A stretch of 64,000 bases of DNA, taken from the NCBI GenBank assembly GCA_937922435.1, contig CAKZVT010000012.1, forward strand, positions 1 to 64,000, read 5' to 3'. Both the position numbers and the translations under genes were made by a program. A model generated the notes under the pieces. The model worked only from the letters and a program-made list of their open reading frames with translations, was not told where the DNA came from and ran no database searches. Shown one piece after another: positions 34,928 to 43,944 of the stretch. Position 1 is the stretch's first letter, and each line of letters opens with the position of its first letter. Source of the stretch: an uncultured Prevotella sp. GTDB taxonomy: Bacteria; Bacteroidota; Bacteroidia; Bacteroidales; Bacteroidaceae.

Positions 34928-35968
34928 ATGAGCAGACTGATACGTCCCGAAGGCTACAAGCCGCTGCTTGACATGCGGCAGACCGAGCAGGGCATTAAGC
35001 TGATAAAAGAGTTCTTCCAGGCCAACCTGTCGGCCGAGTTGCGGCTGCGCCGCGTCACCGCGCCGCTGTTCGTACTCAAGGGACTTGGCATAAACGACGA
35101 CCTCAACGGCGTTGAGCGCCCCGTGACGTTCCCCGTCAAGGACCTCGGCGATGCCAAGGCCGAGGTGGTGCACTCGCTGGCTAAGTGGAAAAGGCTAACC
35201 CTGGCCGACTACGGCATCGAGCCTGGCTACGGTGTCTACACCGACATGAACGCCATACGCGCCGACGAGGAGCTTGACAACCTGCACTCGCTGTACGTAG
35301 ACCAGTGGGACTGGGAGGCCGTAATCACCCCCACACAGCGCACGCTCGACTGCCTAAAAGACACCGTGCGCCGCATATACGCGGCCATAAGGCGCACCGA
35401 ATTCATAGTGTGCGAACGCTACGCAGGCTTGATAGACCCATTCCTGCCCGATGAAATACACTTCATCCACAGCGAAGACCTGCTCGCAATGTATCCCGGC
35501 AAGAGCGCGAAGGAGCGCGAAGACGCCATCTGCCGCGAGCTTGGGGCGGTGTTCATTATAGGAATAGGCGCCCCGTTGGCCGACGGCAAGCCGCACGACG
35601 GCCGTTCGCCCGACTACGACGACTGGACGACTGCCACCGACGCAACGCACAAAGGGCTTAACGGCGACATCCTAATATGGTATCCGCCGCTCCAGCGCGC
35701 CGTCGAACTCTCGTCGATGGGCATCCGCGTCGACCGCGACGCCATGCTGCGCCAGCTCGACATGACCGGCCAGCAGCAGCGCAAGGAACTCTACTTCCAC
35801 CGCCGCCTGCTGGCAGGCGAACTGCCGCAGAGCATCGGCGGAGGCATAGGCCAGAGCCGCCTGTGCATGGTATTGCTGCACAAGGCGCACGTAGGGGAAA
35901 TACAGGCCAGCGTATGGCCGCAGGATATGCTCGACGAGTGCGCACGCCTCGGCATGGCGATAATCTGA
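34928..35968 (+). CDS. asnA: Aspartate--ammonia ligase
   Basis: The 346-residue cytosolic enzyme makes asparagine from aspartate, ammonia and ATP through an aspartyl-AMP intermediate. Its fold is related to class II aminoacyl-tRNA synthetases. Recognised stretches are LRRVTAPLFVLKGLGINDDL, RPVTFPVKDLGDAKAEVVHS, SLYVDQWDWEAV and GGGIGQSRLCMVLLHKAHVG (class II motif 3-like, near residue 300). Length matches E. coli AsnA (330). It is transcribed from a repeat-type promoter module and followed 26 bp later by dnaX. Confidence 0.95.
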   Translation: MSRLIRPEGYKPLLDMRQTEQGIKLIKEFFQANLSAELRLRRVTAPLFVLKGLGINDDLNGVERPVTFPVKDLGDAKAEVVHSLAKWKRLTLADYGIEPGYGVYTDMNAIRADEELDNLHSLYVDQWDWEAVITPTQRTLDCLKDTVRRIYAAIRRTEFIVCERYAGLIDPFLPDEIHFIHSEDLLAMYPGKSAKEREDAICRELGAVFIIGIGAPLADGKPHDGRSPDYDDWTTATDATHKGLNGDILIWYPPLQRAVELSSMGIRVDRDAMLRQLDMTGQQQRKELYFHRRLLAGELPQSIGGGIGQSRLCMVLLHKAHVGEIQASVWPQDMLDECARLGMAII

Positions 35969-35994
35969 CACAACGTTACAACCTAACATCAATC

Positions 35995-37779
35995 ATGCAA
36001 GAATACATCGTTTCGGCCAGGAAATACAGGCCGCAGTCGTTTGACAGCGTGGTAGGACAGGAAGCCCTGACAACCACGCTGCGCAACGCCGTGAAGAGCG
36101 GCAAGCTGGCCCACGCCTACCTCTTCTGCGGGCCGCGCGGCGTAGGCAAGACCACCTGCGCGCGCATATTCGCCAAAGCAATCAACTGTCTCAACCCTAC
36201 AGAGGGCGGCGAAGCCTGCAACGAATGCGAAAGCTGCCGCGCCTTCAACGAGCAACGCTCGTTCAACATATTCGAACTCGACGCAGCGAGCAACAACTCC
36301 GTGGAGAACATAAAGGCACTGATGGAGCAGACGCGCATACCGCCGCAGGTGGGCAAATACAAGGTGTTCATCATCGACGAGGTGCACATGCTCTCCACGG
36401 CGGCGTTCAACGCCTTCCTCAAGACGCTCGAAGAGCCGCCCGCCCACGTGGTGTTCATCCTCGCAACGACCGAGAAGCACAAAATCCTCCCTACCATACT
36501 GTCGCGCTGCCAAATCTACGACTTCGAGCGGATGACCGTGCCCGGCATAGTGAACCAGCTCAAGAAGGTGGCCGAAGGCGAAGGAATAAAATATGAGGAG
36601 GAAGCCCTTGAAGTAATAGCCGAGAAGGCCGACGGCGGCATGAGGGACGCCCTCTCCATCTTCGACCAGGCCGCCAGCTTCTGCCAAGGCGACGTAACAT
36701 ACGCCAAGGTCATAGAAGACCTTAACGTGCTCGACGCCGACAACTACTTCAACATCATCGACCTGTGCCTCGAGAACAAGACAGCCGAACTGATGGCGCT
36801 GCTCGACGGCATAATAAGAAAGGGCTTTGACGGCGCAAACCTCATATCAGGCTTGGCCGTACACACGCGCAACGTGCTCATGGCCCACGACGAACAGACG
36901 CTCCCCTTGCTGCACGCAGGAGAGCGGCAGACCGCCCGTTACCGCGAGCAGGCCAAGAGATGTACGCCCAAGTTCCTGTACAACGCGCTGAAAATAATGA
37001 ACGACTGCGACGTAAACTACCGCCAGAGCGGCAACAAGCGCCTGCTCGTGGAGCTTACATTAATAGAAATGTCGCAGCTGACGCAGCCCGACGACGACGG
37101 CGCTGCGCAAGGGCGTGGCCCTAAGAGACTGAAATCCCTGTTCAAAAAACTTAAGGGTGCGCGGCCGCAAGAGGCCAAACAGGTAGCCGAGGAAGCGCGC
37201 CCTGCCGGCATTTCTACAAGCGACGGCAAAGAGGACAACCGCGACACAACTGTACTACAGCCAGCCGCAGCGCAACAACAGGCCGCCAACGCCAACCCCA
37301 TGCGCGGCCTGAAGCTGCAACGCATAGGCAAGACTTTCGCCAACCTAAGGCGCGGAGCTGAAGAGCGCAAGCCTGTGGAAGAAGTGCAGGAAGCGGTACA
37401 CGACGACGGCGGACGCAGCCAATTCACTGACGAACAGCTGTTGCTGCAATGGACGGCGATGTGCAACCGCATGCCGCAAGAGATGACCGGAATAGCCGCG
37501 AGGATGAAAAACATGGAGCCGAGAATAACCTCTTTCCCGGCAATCGGGGTGGTAGTAGACAATCAAATCCTCCTCGACGACATGCAGAAAATACGCGGAC
37601 GCATACGCAACACGCTCGCAAAGGCATTGAAAAACAGTGCGCTGACGCTTGAACTGCGGTTGGCCAAGCCTGAAGAAATAAAGCGCATACCCACAAACCG
37701 CGAACGCTTTGACGGACTGAAGGCAAACAACAAGGCGTTTGCCAAGCTCTCCGAAATGCTAAAACTCGAACTGGAGTAA
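35995..37779 (+). CDS. dnaX: DNA polymerase III subunit gamma/tau
   Basis: I chose the ATG at 35995 (MQEYIVSARKYRPQSFDSVV); the open frame extends upstream into asnA only by chance. The 594-residue clamp-loader ATPase has Walker A GPRGVGKTT near residue 45, a four-Cys zinc module (CLNPTEGGEACNECESC), Walker B VFIIDEVHML and sensor EEPPAHVVFILATTE. The C-terminal third is charged and low in conservation, as in tau. It loads the beta clamp and links the polymerases at the fork. No correctly framed A-AAA-AAG-type slippery site was found, so I do not predict a short gamma form. Confidence 0.95.
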   Translation: MQEYIVSARKYRPQSFDSVVGQEALTTTLRNAVKSGKLAHAYLFCGPRGVGKTTCARIFAKAINCLNPTEGGEACNECESCRAFNEQRSFNIFELDAASNNSVENIKALMEQTRIPPQVGKYKVFIIDEVHMLSTAAFNAFLKTLEEPPAHVVFILATTEKHKILPTILSRCQIYDFERMTVPGIVNQLKKVAEGEGIKYEEEALEVIAEKADGGMRDALSIFDQAASFCQGDVTYAKVIEDLNVLDADNYFNIIDLCLENKTAELMALLDGIIRKGFDGANLISGLAVHTRNVLMAHDEQTLPLLHAGERQTARYREQAKRCTPKFLYNALKIMNDCDVNYRQSGNKRLLVELTLIEMSQLTQPDDDGAAQGRGPKRLKSLFKKLKGARPQEAKQVAEEARPAGISTSDGKEDNRDTTVLQPAAAQQQAANANPMRGLKLQRIGKTFANLRRGAEERKPVEEVQEAVHDDGGRSQFTDEQLLLQWTAMCNRMPQEMTGIAARMKNMEPRITSFPAIGVVVDNQILLDDMQKIRGRIRNTLAKALKNSALTLELRLAKPEEIKRIPTNRERFDGLKANNKAFAKLSEMLKLELE

Positions 37780-37791
37780 GCCTTTCAAGCA

Positions 37792-37886
37792 GACAAGCTA
37801 CAAGCGGACGAGCAGACAAGGAAATATGTTTTGCCATCAGTCAACTTGGCAAATCACCTTGTCTGCTCGTCCGCTTGTAGCTTGTC
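37792..37886. terminator. 30-bp perfect inverted repeat between convergent genes
   Basis: Positions 37792-37821 are the exact reverse complement of 37857-37886, with a 35-nt loop. The arms contain GACAAGCTACAAGCGGACG and shorter direct repeats of GACAAG. It lies between dnaX (+) and a lipoprotein gene (-), so a bidirectional terminator role is likely. Confidence 0.75.
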
Positions 37887-37896
37887 AACTAAAGAA

Positions 37897-38346
37897 TCAG
37901 AACCTCGTGAGCTGCAACGTGGCGTAGTCTGAACGCAGCACGAGGTTGTCGCCGTCGGCGACAACGACCTCAAACTCCGTAGTAGTGGCGTTCATGCCGA
38001 ACGGCAGCAGTTCCTCTACCGTAGCGTCCTCGTGCGCATCGCTCGTTGCGGCACGCCTCTTGAAGTCGCGCATGACGACTTTCTTCCGGCCGTCCTTGTA
38101 CTCGAAGCGCGCCACATACGTGCCGTAGCCGTTAGGACCTTGCTTCTCGGACACCTCGACAACCATGCGCGTTATGCCGAAATACAGCCGTTCACACTCG
38201 TGCATCTCGCCGTCGGCAGCCGTCTCAAAGCGTTCCAGCCGCCAAAAGCCTTCTATATCCTCGTCGATGGGGTCTTTCCACTCGCATCCGCAGCACACTG
38301 CCGTTACGAGAAAAGCCGCCAATGCCATCCTAATCACTTTGCCCAT
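37897..38346 (-). CDS. Small lipocalin-like lipoprotein
   Basis: The 149-residue lipoprotein has a signal peptide ending in a Cys-rich lipobox region (LVTAVCCGCEW, Cys near 19-21). The mature part begins DPIDEDIEGFWRLERFE, then about eight predicted beta strands, like the small lipocalin-like (DUF4847-type) lipoproteins of Bacteroidales. Its role is unknown; it probably sits in the outer membrane. The start codon overlaps the end of the Wzi-like gene by 13 nt, so the two are translated together and may work in the same capsule-related process. Confidence 0.68.
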   Translation of the reverse strand: MGKVIRMALAAFLVTAVCCGCEWKDPIDEDIEGFWRLERFETAADGEMHECERLYFGITRMVVEVSEKQGPNGYGTYVARFEYKDGRKKVVMRDFKRRAATSDAHEDATVEELLPFGMNATTTEFEVVVADGDNLVLRSDYATLQLTRF

Positions 38347-39806
38347 AATATTCCACTTTTACGTATTGTCAACATTCCTCCTACGCTGCTGCCGAGGTAG
38401 TCGCCGTCGTCAACGCCGCAGGACGCCTCAAACTGCCATCCCTTTAGCCGCTTCGGCGTGTACGTCAGTTCGAACAGCATGCTGTTCTGATGGCGCGTCT
38501 CGTCAAGCGGTGCGCGGTATGTGCCCCAGTGGCGCGTGAACGACAGGAGCACGCGGTAGGCCAGCTCGCTTGTCGGGTCGCCGCTGACGCCCACATGGTG
38601 TGCCTTCAACCTGCTGCTGTGGAACACCAGACTGCCGTCGTCCTTGTACACTGGGCCGTAGACAAAGGGATGCCCTATGTTCTGCCCCCAGTGCGTCCAG
38701 GGGTATGTCGCATGGTTGTAATAATTGTCGCAGCCGCTCATCTGCAAGTCGGTGAACGACCCGGCGATGCCGTCATAGAGCACAGGGCCGGTCTGGTCGG
38801 TGGTACACAGCCCCTCCCAAAGCACCTTCGTGGCCACGGGGTTCTTTGGCAGCGTCACCTCAACGCCTATGTGTCCGTCCTTCCAACGGCCGTACTGCCA
38901 TGTAAGCTGCGAGTGGTCGTCATAAAAATGCTCGTAATACAGGCGCGCCTTCCACGTCTTCGCCTCGTAGTTGAGCGCGAAGTTCCAGCTGCCGGTGTGG
39001 TTGCCGTCGATATTCTCAACCGTGCCTTCCTGGATGGGGATTAACGCCTTGAAAAAGTCTTTTATGCCGCTGGGCATGTCGGCGACGAGCGTCGGCGAGC
39101 CTCCGGCCTGCTTCTTCCACAGGCTTCCGCCGAAATGCGCCGTCTCAAGCATGCCTATTTCCATCGTCAAAGGAAACTTCTCGGCGTTGCCCACGCGGAA
39201 CATCATCGACTTGGTATGGTAGATTACGTTCTTTGAAAAGTTTTCGCCTGCGGTCACAAAGTTCTCGCGCCAGCGTCCGTCGGTCAGCAGTCCGTAGCCG
39301 ATATGTCCCTTCACGCCGAGCCAGCCCTTGGTAAACGGCACGTCCCAGTAGTCTTTCACCTCGAGCCTTACCTGCGGAATGGGCCGCGCGTTAGGGCCTT
39401 CCACCATCGAGCCGCTCGACAGGCGGTCGTCCTTGCCCAACGGGAAAGAGCCGCGCTCCTTGGCTCCGACGCTCAACGTCAACGCCTTCCACGACAGGTC
39501 GGCATACGCCTGCTGCACAAAGAACGGCGCTTCGAGGTCTATGCCCCCGGCCAGGTCAAGCCCGGCCTGCAAGCTCCAGCCCCGGCCGAAGCGCGTACCG
39601 TACTGCACCCCGGCGCGCAGGTATCCGCTCTGCGGCCTCTCCGACGACAGTCCGTAGCGGTTGGCCGTAAACCAAAGCGGCGCATACTTGCCCGACGAAG
39701 CGTTGGCCGACAGCTCCACCTCATAGCGCAGCGAGTCGCCCTCGGCCCTCGCCTGCATGAAGCACGGCAACAACGCGGCGGCCAGCAAAATCCTGATAGT
39801 CTTCAT
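38334..39806 (-). CDS. Capsule assembly Wzi-family outer-membrane protein
   Basis: I chose the ATG at 39806 (MKTIRILLAAALLPCFMQARA), which places the signal peptide at the N-terminus; upstream codons are A+T-rich and non-conserved. The 490-residue mature protein is an outer-membrane beta-barrel with alternating strands. Wzi-type motifs are LSANASSGKYAPLWFTANRYG, RPIPQVRLEVKDYWDVPF and KGWLGVKGHIGYGLLTDG. Wzi binds capsule polysaccharide and attaches it to the cell surface. It is encoded about 4 kb from the capsule operon and has its own promoter, with a small lipoprotein gene as partner. Confidence 0.88.
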   Translation of the reverse strand: MKTIRILLAAALLPCFMQARAEGDSLRYEVELSANASSGKYAPLWFTANRYGLSSERPQSGYLRAGVQYGTRFGRGWSLQAGLDLAGGIDLEAPFFVQQAYADLSWKALTLSVGAKERGSFPLGKDDRLSSGSMVEGPNARPIPQVRLEVKDYWDVPFTKGWLGVKGHIGYGLLTDGRWRENFVTAGENFSKNVIYHTKSMMFRVGNAEKFPLTMEIGMLETAHFGGSLWKKQAGGSPTLVADMPSGIKDFFKALIPIQEGTVENIDGNHTGSWNFALNYEAKTWKARLYYEHFYDDHSQLTWQYGRWKDGHIGVEVTLPKNPVATKVLWEGLCTTDQTGPVLYDGIAGSFTDLQMSGCDNYYNHATYPWTHWGQNIGHPFVYGPVYKDDGSLVFHSSRLKAHHVGVSGDPTSELAYRVLLSFTRHWGTYRAPLDETRHQNSMLFELTYTPKRLKGWQFEASCGVDDGDYLGSSVGGMLTIRKSGILWAK

Positions 39807-39873
39807 CTTAAGTATATAATAAATGTATAACAGGCGGCGGAAACCGTGCCGCCATAAGCCTAATTCTGCGTTG

Positions 39874-39881
39874 CAAAAGTA
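39874..39881 (-). promoter_or_regulatory. -7 element of the wzi-like gene (TACTTTTG)
   Basis: The minus-strand TACTTTTG lies 67 bp before the ATG at 39806. The -33 element is not clear. Confidence 0.45.
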
Positions 39882-39937
39882 CAACAAAAATCCCGTCCGC
39901 TGAAATTATAACAATGAAAAGTAAACCGCCGCACTGC

Positions 39938-40047
39938 GAAAGGCGGTCTTTCGCACTGCAAAAGACCGTCAATCACACGCTAAAAGGCCGTCTTTTACAA
40001 CGCAAAATACGGCCTTTTGCAACACATTGAATATCAATGCGTTACGC
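39938..40047 (+). repeat. 22-bp periodic quasi-palindromic array 4
   Basis: Units start at 39938, 39960, 39982 and 40004 (for example AAAAGGCCGTCTTTTACAAC at 39982), followed in register by the tail unit ATTGAATATCAATGCGTTAC at 40026. It lies between two minus-strand genes with no hairpin element adjacent. The remainder of the 39807-40166 gap shows only the wzi promoter. Confidence 0.85.
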
Positions 40048-40166
40048 TGAAGGCAACAAGGAAGGATGAATAAAAGCGCCTTACGTACCTTGGCAAGCAA
40101 GGCCGTAAGGCGCCGGCATTATACGACAAAAAGCTCTTTCTGTGCAAATAGCCTGTCAAATGGCGG

Positions 40167-40916
40167 TCATTCGCCCATGCGGAAGTCGCCCACGTTGTCG
40201 TCGGTAAGCGTTATTTCCTCTATGCGGCTTGTGCAGACGCCCTTCTGCGGACATTGGCTGCTCACGCCGAGATGTATTTCAGCCGGATAATTGTTCTTGT
40301 AAAGGCGCACCATGTGCCATTCCTTATTGTCAAGCGAATAATAGCTTGCTATGGTCTTCGTGTCAGACGATATTTTGAGGTACACCGAGTTGGCCGTTAT
40401 TTTGTCGTGGTTGTTGTCGTCAGACGTGCCCTGCGTCCTTACGGACACTATGCGGTGGTTGCCGTATTCGTCCTGCTCGAAGGCTAGTTTCTGCCAAAGC
40501 GTGTCGTTGACATAGACAAACAGGTCGGCGGCGTTGTACAGCCCGTACTCCGTGAAGCCGGGAGTCACCTTGGCGGTAAACGTGAACGGCTTGGTATTGT
40601 CAGTAGGTACGAGCAGTACGGGCAGCGTGTTGTTGGAGAGCTTGCCGCCGTCGGGGTCGTTGAAATAGTCGCGCCCCTGTGTTCCGCGGAACTCAAGCAC
40701 GCCTCCATCGAGCACCTTTACGCACGTGTCGGCACCGTTGACCATCTTCGTGAACGCCACATCGCCCACCCTTACGTCGCAATCCTTGATTTTACCGTTC
40801 ACCGTTATGCTGTCAGCCTGCGTCTCAACGTCATTGGCGGCACCGCCCTTCGGCTGGCAGGCGGCCAGCAATACGCCGCCCAAAACGGCGGCAATGCAAA
40901 TAAAATTAGCTTTCAT
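40167..40916 (-). CDS. DUF1349-like lipoprotein
   Basis: I use the ATG at 40916, one codon after an in-frame GTG. The 249-residue lipoprotein has a signal peptide and lipobox (VLGGVLLAACQPKGG). The body resembles DUF1349, a concanavalin-like beta-sandwich: an opening DGGVLEFRGTQGRDYFNDPDGG, a central FTFTAKVTPGFTEYGLYNAADLFVYV, then YYSLDNKEWHMVRLYKNNYP. These domains are found in carbohydrate-binding or glycosidase-associated proteins, so a glycan-binding surface role is plausible but unproven. It is transcribed divergently from a LuxR-type regulator, with overlapping promoters. Confidence 0.75.
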   Translation of the reverse strand: MKANFICIAAVLGGVLLAACQPKGGAANDVETQADSITVNGKIKDCDVRVGDVAFTKMVNGADTCVKVLDGGVLEFRGTQGRDYFNDPDGGKLSNNTLPVLLVPTDNTKPFTFTAKVTPGFTEYGLYNAADLFVYVNDTLWQKLAFEQDEYGNHRIVSVRTQGTSDDNNHDKITANSVYLKISSDTKTIASYYSLDNKEWHMVRLYKNNYPAEIHLGVSSQCPQKGVCTSRIEEITLTDDNVGDFRMGE

Positions 40917-40938
40917 CACTTAAATCGTTTATAATTAA

Positions 40939-40957
40939 TAACTTTGCCGCAAAGTTA
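40939..40957. promoter_or_regulatory. Overlapping divergent -7 elements
   Basis: TAACTTTG at 40939-40946 (+) and TAACTTTG at 40950-40957 (-) form one palindrome, TAACTTTGCCGCAAAGTTA. On the minus strand a TTG lies 20 bp upstream of the -7, a good -33 match. The plus promoter serves the LuxR-type gene and the minus promoter the lipoprotein gene. Predicted start sites overlap, so the two polymerases should interfere with each other. Confidence 0.6.
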
Positions 40958-41004
40958 AACATAAAAGCCATGCGGCGCAATGGTGATTAATAACCAAATT
41001 CAAC

Positions 41005-41766
41005 ATGGACGAACAGGAACGGCAACTTAAACGGATGCTTACGGGGCAACGCTTCCACGCCGACGGCAACCGGGAGCGTATGTTGGAAGCGGCCAAGGCT
41101 CTGGCAGGGGGATATGCCATGGCGACTGACGGCATAGCCGTGCTGTCAGACTTCCAGAACAGCGTCAGGCACATATTCTCCGGGCGTTTCGGACGCACTC
41201 TCGGACTGCCCGAATATATGGAGAACAACGACTCGGCGTTCGAGCGCGAGGTGTTCGACAACATCCCCCACGAGGAACTTTTGGAGCGGCACATTCTCGA
41301 ACTGCGCTTCTTCAACCACCTGAAAACCGTCCCCACGGACAAAAAGACCGAATACGTGGCATCATGCCTGATACACTTCCGAAGGGATGACGCCGCGCCT
41401 ACGCCCATACTCCACACAACACGCTACCTGCACTGCCAGCCCGACGGCTGCGTGAGCCTCGGCCTCTGCACATACGTGTCGATGCCTTTGGCCGACGGCA
41501 ACATGGACGGCTGCATAATGAACGCATGCACGGGAGAGGCCGTAAAGCCGGAACTTTACGGACAATGCGACGGCAAGATGATAAGCGGCAGGCAGGCGGA
41601 GATACTATCGCTGCTGGCCAAAGGCTACGGCAGCAAGCAGATAGCCGACAGGCTGAACATATCGATACACACCGTAAGCCGCCACCGCCAAGACATCCTC
41701 TCGCGGCTGAACGTAACCAACACCACAGCCGCCGTGGAGATAGCAATACGCATGAGGCTGATTTGA
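41005..41766 (+). CDS. LuxR-type helix-turn-helix transcriptional regulator
   Basis: The 253-residue protein ends in a LuxR/FixJ HTH domain (about residues 190-250): SGRQAEILSLLAKGYGSKQIADRL, then NISIHTVSRHRQDILSRLNV. The N-terminal ~180 residues have a PAS-like alpha/beta look (CVSLGLCTYVSMPLADGN) and no phosphoacceptor receiver motif, so an unknown ligand or protein signal is likely. It is divergent from a DUF1349-like lipoprotein gene, the most probable target by position. It resembles the stand-alone PAS-LuxR regulators of Bacteroidales, and its signal cannot be read from sequence. Confidence 0.85.
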   Translation: MDEQERQLKRMLTGQRFHADGNRERMLEAAKALAGGYAMATDGIAVLSDFQNSVRHIFSGRFGRTLGLPEYMENNDSAFEREVFDNIPHEELLERHILELRFFNHLKTVPTDKKTEYVASCLIHFRRDDAAPTPILHTTRYLHCQPDGCVSLGLCTYVSMPLADGNMDGCIMNACTGEAVKPELYGQCDGKMISGRQAEILSLLAKGYGSKQIADRLNISIHTVSRHRQDILSRLNVTNTTAAVEIAIRMRLI

Positions 41767-41840
41767 CGAGAGTATTCAATGTGAAGGCCAACGGCCTGCA
41801 AAATGCCTGTAGCTGACTGGCATAATGCAGACATGTGGGT

Positions 41841-42066
41841 CATCCGCAAATCTGTTGGATGGCATCAAGTTCTTTAACCAGGCTGTCGGTAATTGTCATG
41901 CCGCACTTCGATGCGGCATCCAGTGTATGCAGCTTGTGTGATTTGTCATGTAAGTAGTTTTATGGATGCCGCATCGAAGTGCGGCATGACAATTACCAAC
42001 AGCCTGGATTGCAGAAGGATGTGAACAGGCAATACTCTTAAGAACCATCCAAACAAACTGCGGATG
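41841..42066 (+). repeat. Modular hairpin element, copy E4
   Basis: It begins CATCCGCAAATCTGTTGG and ends CATCCAAACAAACTGCGGATG. It contains CAGGCTGTCGGTAATTGTC, then a 35-bp perfect inverted repeat (41889-41923 with 41964-41998) built on GCCGCACTTCGATGCGGC. The ends are only partly complementary. Array 5 starts 5 bp beyond its right end. Confidence 0.85.
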
Positions 42067-42071
42067 AAACA

Positions 42072-42181
42072 GACATGTGGTCTTTCGCATTGCAAAAGGC
42101 CATCTTTTACCGTCTAAAAGGCCGTCTTTTGCATTGTAAAAGACGGTCTTTCGCAACGCATTGGGTATCAAGACGTTACAC
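42072..42181 (+). repeat. 22-bp periodic quasi-palindromic array 5
   Basis: Units start at 42072, 42094, 42116 and 42138, with the tail unit ATTGGGTATCAAGACGTTAC at 42160. Typical core: AAAAGGCCGTCTTTTGCATT. The remaining ~195 bp before the next gene is A-rich, with no clear -7 element. Confidence 0.88.
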
Positions 42182-42376
42182 AGGCGGCATTCAACGGTCG
42201 GCTACGCGCCTGCAAGCAGCGCACAAAATAGGGCGGAAAAGTGGCGTAAAAAAGCTCTACGCGATGCGTTAAAACGGCACAAAACGGATAAAAAAGTATA
42301 AAAACGGGGCGTGATTTGTCACATTTCCTTCATCTGAAACGTTATCACCAATAACAGCGACAAAGTATTTTACAAT

Positions 42377-43243
42377 ATGAGAAGCAGACTTTTTACAGCA
42401 TTAACAGCCCTGCTGCTCGCCGTCGCCGTCGGCACGGCACGGACGCAAGAGACGGGCTTAAGCAAGTACCGCGGCGTATGGGCGGGGATGAAAAGCGAGG
42501 CGGTGTTTACCGACTCGGTGATGATGTACTTCCACAGGGACACCCTTTCGGGCACAGGTTACGGCGCGCTGCGTGTCCCCTCGCGCGGAATTGACATGCT
42601 GACGACGTTCGCCAAGGACACAATAACGTTTGGCAAGACGCCCGACTACCGCATCCACGCCACTCCCGGCGGCGCACTCTGCATCGGTAACGACACCCTG
42701 AAGAAGGTGGAGAGCATCGACATCACGCAGCCTTACGACATGCCGCAGGCCACAACCAAGCTGGACATAGGCCGCTGCCTGCAAGAGTGGCAGTTAGGAA
42801 CGGTGGTCAACACCAGCGGCAACAGCGTGCAGGTAATGGTAGGAACGAACCGCAACTCGTTCATGTACAACGTCGGCGGAGGCATGGTTTACCTGCGCGC
42901 GGCGGCCATGTTGCAGTGCAACGAAGGCTCGCTGTTCATCCAGAACATACGCATGATGAAGAACCCGAACACGGGCGAACGCTCGAACATCTTTTTCTAC
43001 GACAGCCACGAGTTCCTGACAAACCTGCCCGCAATCGACATCTCGAAGTTTGACCCTACGCGCTGCGTCTTCGCCGGCGACGGGTTCATCTATTGGTCGC
43101 TGCTTAGCCACACGCCTGACGAAATAAAACTGAACGGCTGCGGCGAGACGTACACGTTCACACGGCCACGCAAGGACGAACCGGGACTGATAGAATGGCT
43201 GAAGTATGAGCCGTATAAAGCCAAGACAGTGAACGGTATTTAA
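42377..43243 (+). CDS. Unrecognised secreted protein
   Basis: I do not recognise this 288-residue protein. It has a clear signal peptide (MRSRLFTALTALLLAVAVGT, cleavage near residue 22) and no lipobox, so it is periplasmic or exported. The body is mixed alpha/beta with several Tyr/Phe-rich strands and single-domain size. No catalytic motif stands out. It lies alone between two hairpin-element/22-bp-array composites. The stop codon is the first TAA of a TTTAAGTGAAAAACG repeat. Base composition resembles the surrounding core genes, so recent acquisition is not indicated. Confidence 0.72.
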   Translation: MRSRLFTALTALLLAVAVGTARTQETGLSKYRGVWAGMKSEAVFTDSVMMYFHRDTLSGTGYGALRVPSRGIDMLTTFAKDTITFGKTPDYRIHATPGGALCIGNDTLKKVESIDITQPYDMPQATTKLDIGRCLQEWQLGTVVNTSGNSVQVMVGTNRNSFMYNVGGGMVYLRAAAMLQCNEGSLFIQNIRMMKNPNTGERSNIFFYDSHEFLTNLPAIDISKFDPTRCVFAGDGFIYWSLLSHTPDEIKLNGCGETYTFTRPRKDEPGLIEWLKYEPYKAKTVNGI

Positions 43244-43390
43244 GTGAAAAACGAAAAGTGAAAAGTAAAAAATCCCAACGGAGTTAAGTGAAAAACGAAA
43301 AGTGAAAAACGAAAAATACATGTGCCTTTTATTGTTGAAAGCACATTGATTTTTCACTTCTCGTTGTCACCTTTTCTCTCCAACTATTTT
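43244..43390 (+). repeat. GTGAAAAACGAAAA inverted arms
   Basis: GTGAAAAACGAAAAGTGAAA words just past the stop codon face TTTTTCACTTCTCGTTGTC words (about 43349-43370). The unit resembles the purine-rich junction repeats elsewhere in the window. Confidence 0.6.
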
Positions 43391-43403
43391 TCAATATGCG
43401 GTT

Positions 43404-43671
43404 CATCCGCAGTTTGTTTGGATGGTTGGTAAAAGTATTTACCGTTTATTGTCTTCTGCAAATCAGGCTGTCGGTAATATGTTTAGGCGGATTTGCAATC
43501 CGCCTAAATTTACTATAAGGATTTGTAACCCGCTCAAACCGCGCATCTATAAGAATATGTATATATATGAGCGGATTGCAAATCCGCAATTAAGAACCGC
43601 CGGATTGCAAATCCGGCGGAACAAATGTCTTCATTAATAAACTTTGTATGTCATCCAAACAAACTGCGGAT
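43404..43671 (+). repeat. Modular hairpin element, copy E3
   Basis: The ends ATCCGCAGTTTGTTTGGATG (43405-43424) and CATCCAAACAAACTGCGGAT (43652-43671) are perfect 20-bp inverted repeats. Inside are CAGGCTGTCGGTAATATG and the same GCGGATTTGCAATCCGC hairpins as E1, which is nearly identical over about 215 bp. Array 6 starts 6 bp beyond the right end. Confidence 0.9.
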
Positions 43672-43677
43672 AATTCT

Positions 43678-43788
43678 GAAATGCGGTCTTTCGCATTGCA
43701 AAAGGCCATCTATCGCACGCTAAAAGGCCGTGTTTTACAAGCTAAAAGGTGGCCTTTTGCTATATCGTTGAATGCCAGGGCGTTATGC
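43678..43788 (+). repeat. 22-bp periodic quasi-palindromic array 6
   Basis: Units start at 43678, 43700, 43722 and 43744, followed by a tail unit containing TTGAATGCCAGGGCGTTATG. Cores include AAAAGGCCATCTATC and AAAAGGTGGCCTTTT. Confidence 0.85.
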
Positions 43789-43883
43789 AGGTGACATGTA
43801 TTGTACACTGACAGACGGCAAGGCGATGCCGAGACAACCATGAAAAACCGCCAAGACAATGAACAGCAAACTGATATTTTCAC

Positions 43884-43891
43884 TATATTTG
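43884..43891 (+). promoter_or_regulatory. -7 element (TATATTTG)
   Basis: TATATTTG lies 53 bp before the ATG at 43945. It supports that start rather than upstream in-frame codons that reach into the repeat array. Confidence 0.5.
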
Positions 43892-43944
43892 CAAAGGCAA
43901 TAGTTACAGACGGATGGTCTGACAATAACAGGGAAACACTGAAT

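Noticed and set aside
35677..35994. N-terminal extension of dnaX over the end of asnA
   Set aside because: The extension is a shadow frame of asnA. Family homology starts exactly at the ATG at 35995.
37141..37160. Programmed frameshift site in dnaX (TTCAAAAAACTT)
   Set aside because: The A-run is not in the X-XXY-YYZ register needed for -1 slippage in the dnaX frame, and no clear downstream stem was found.
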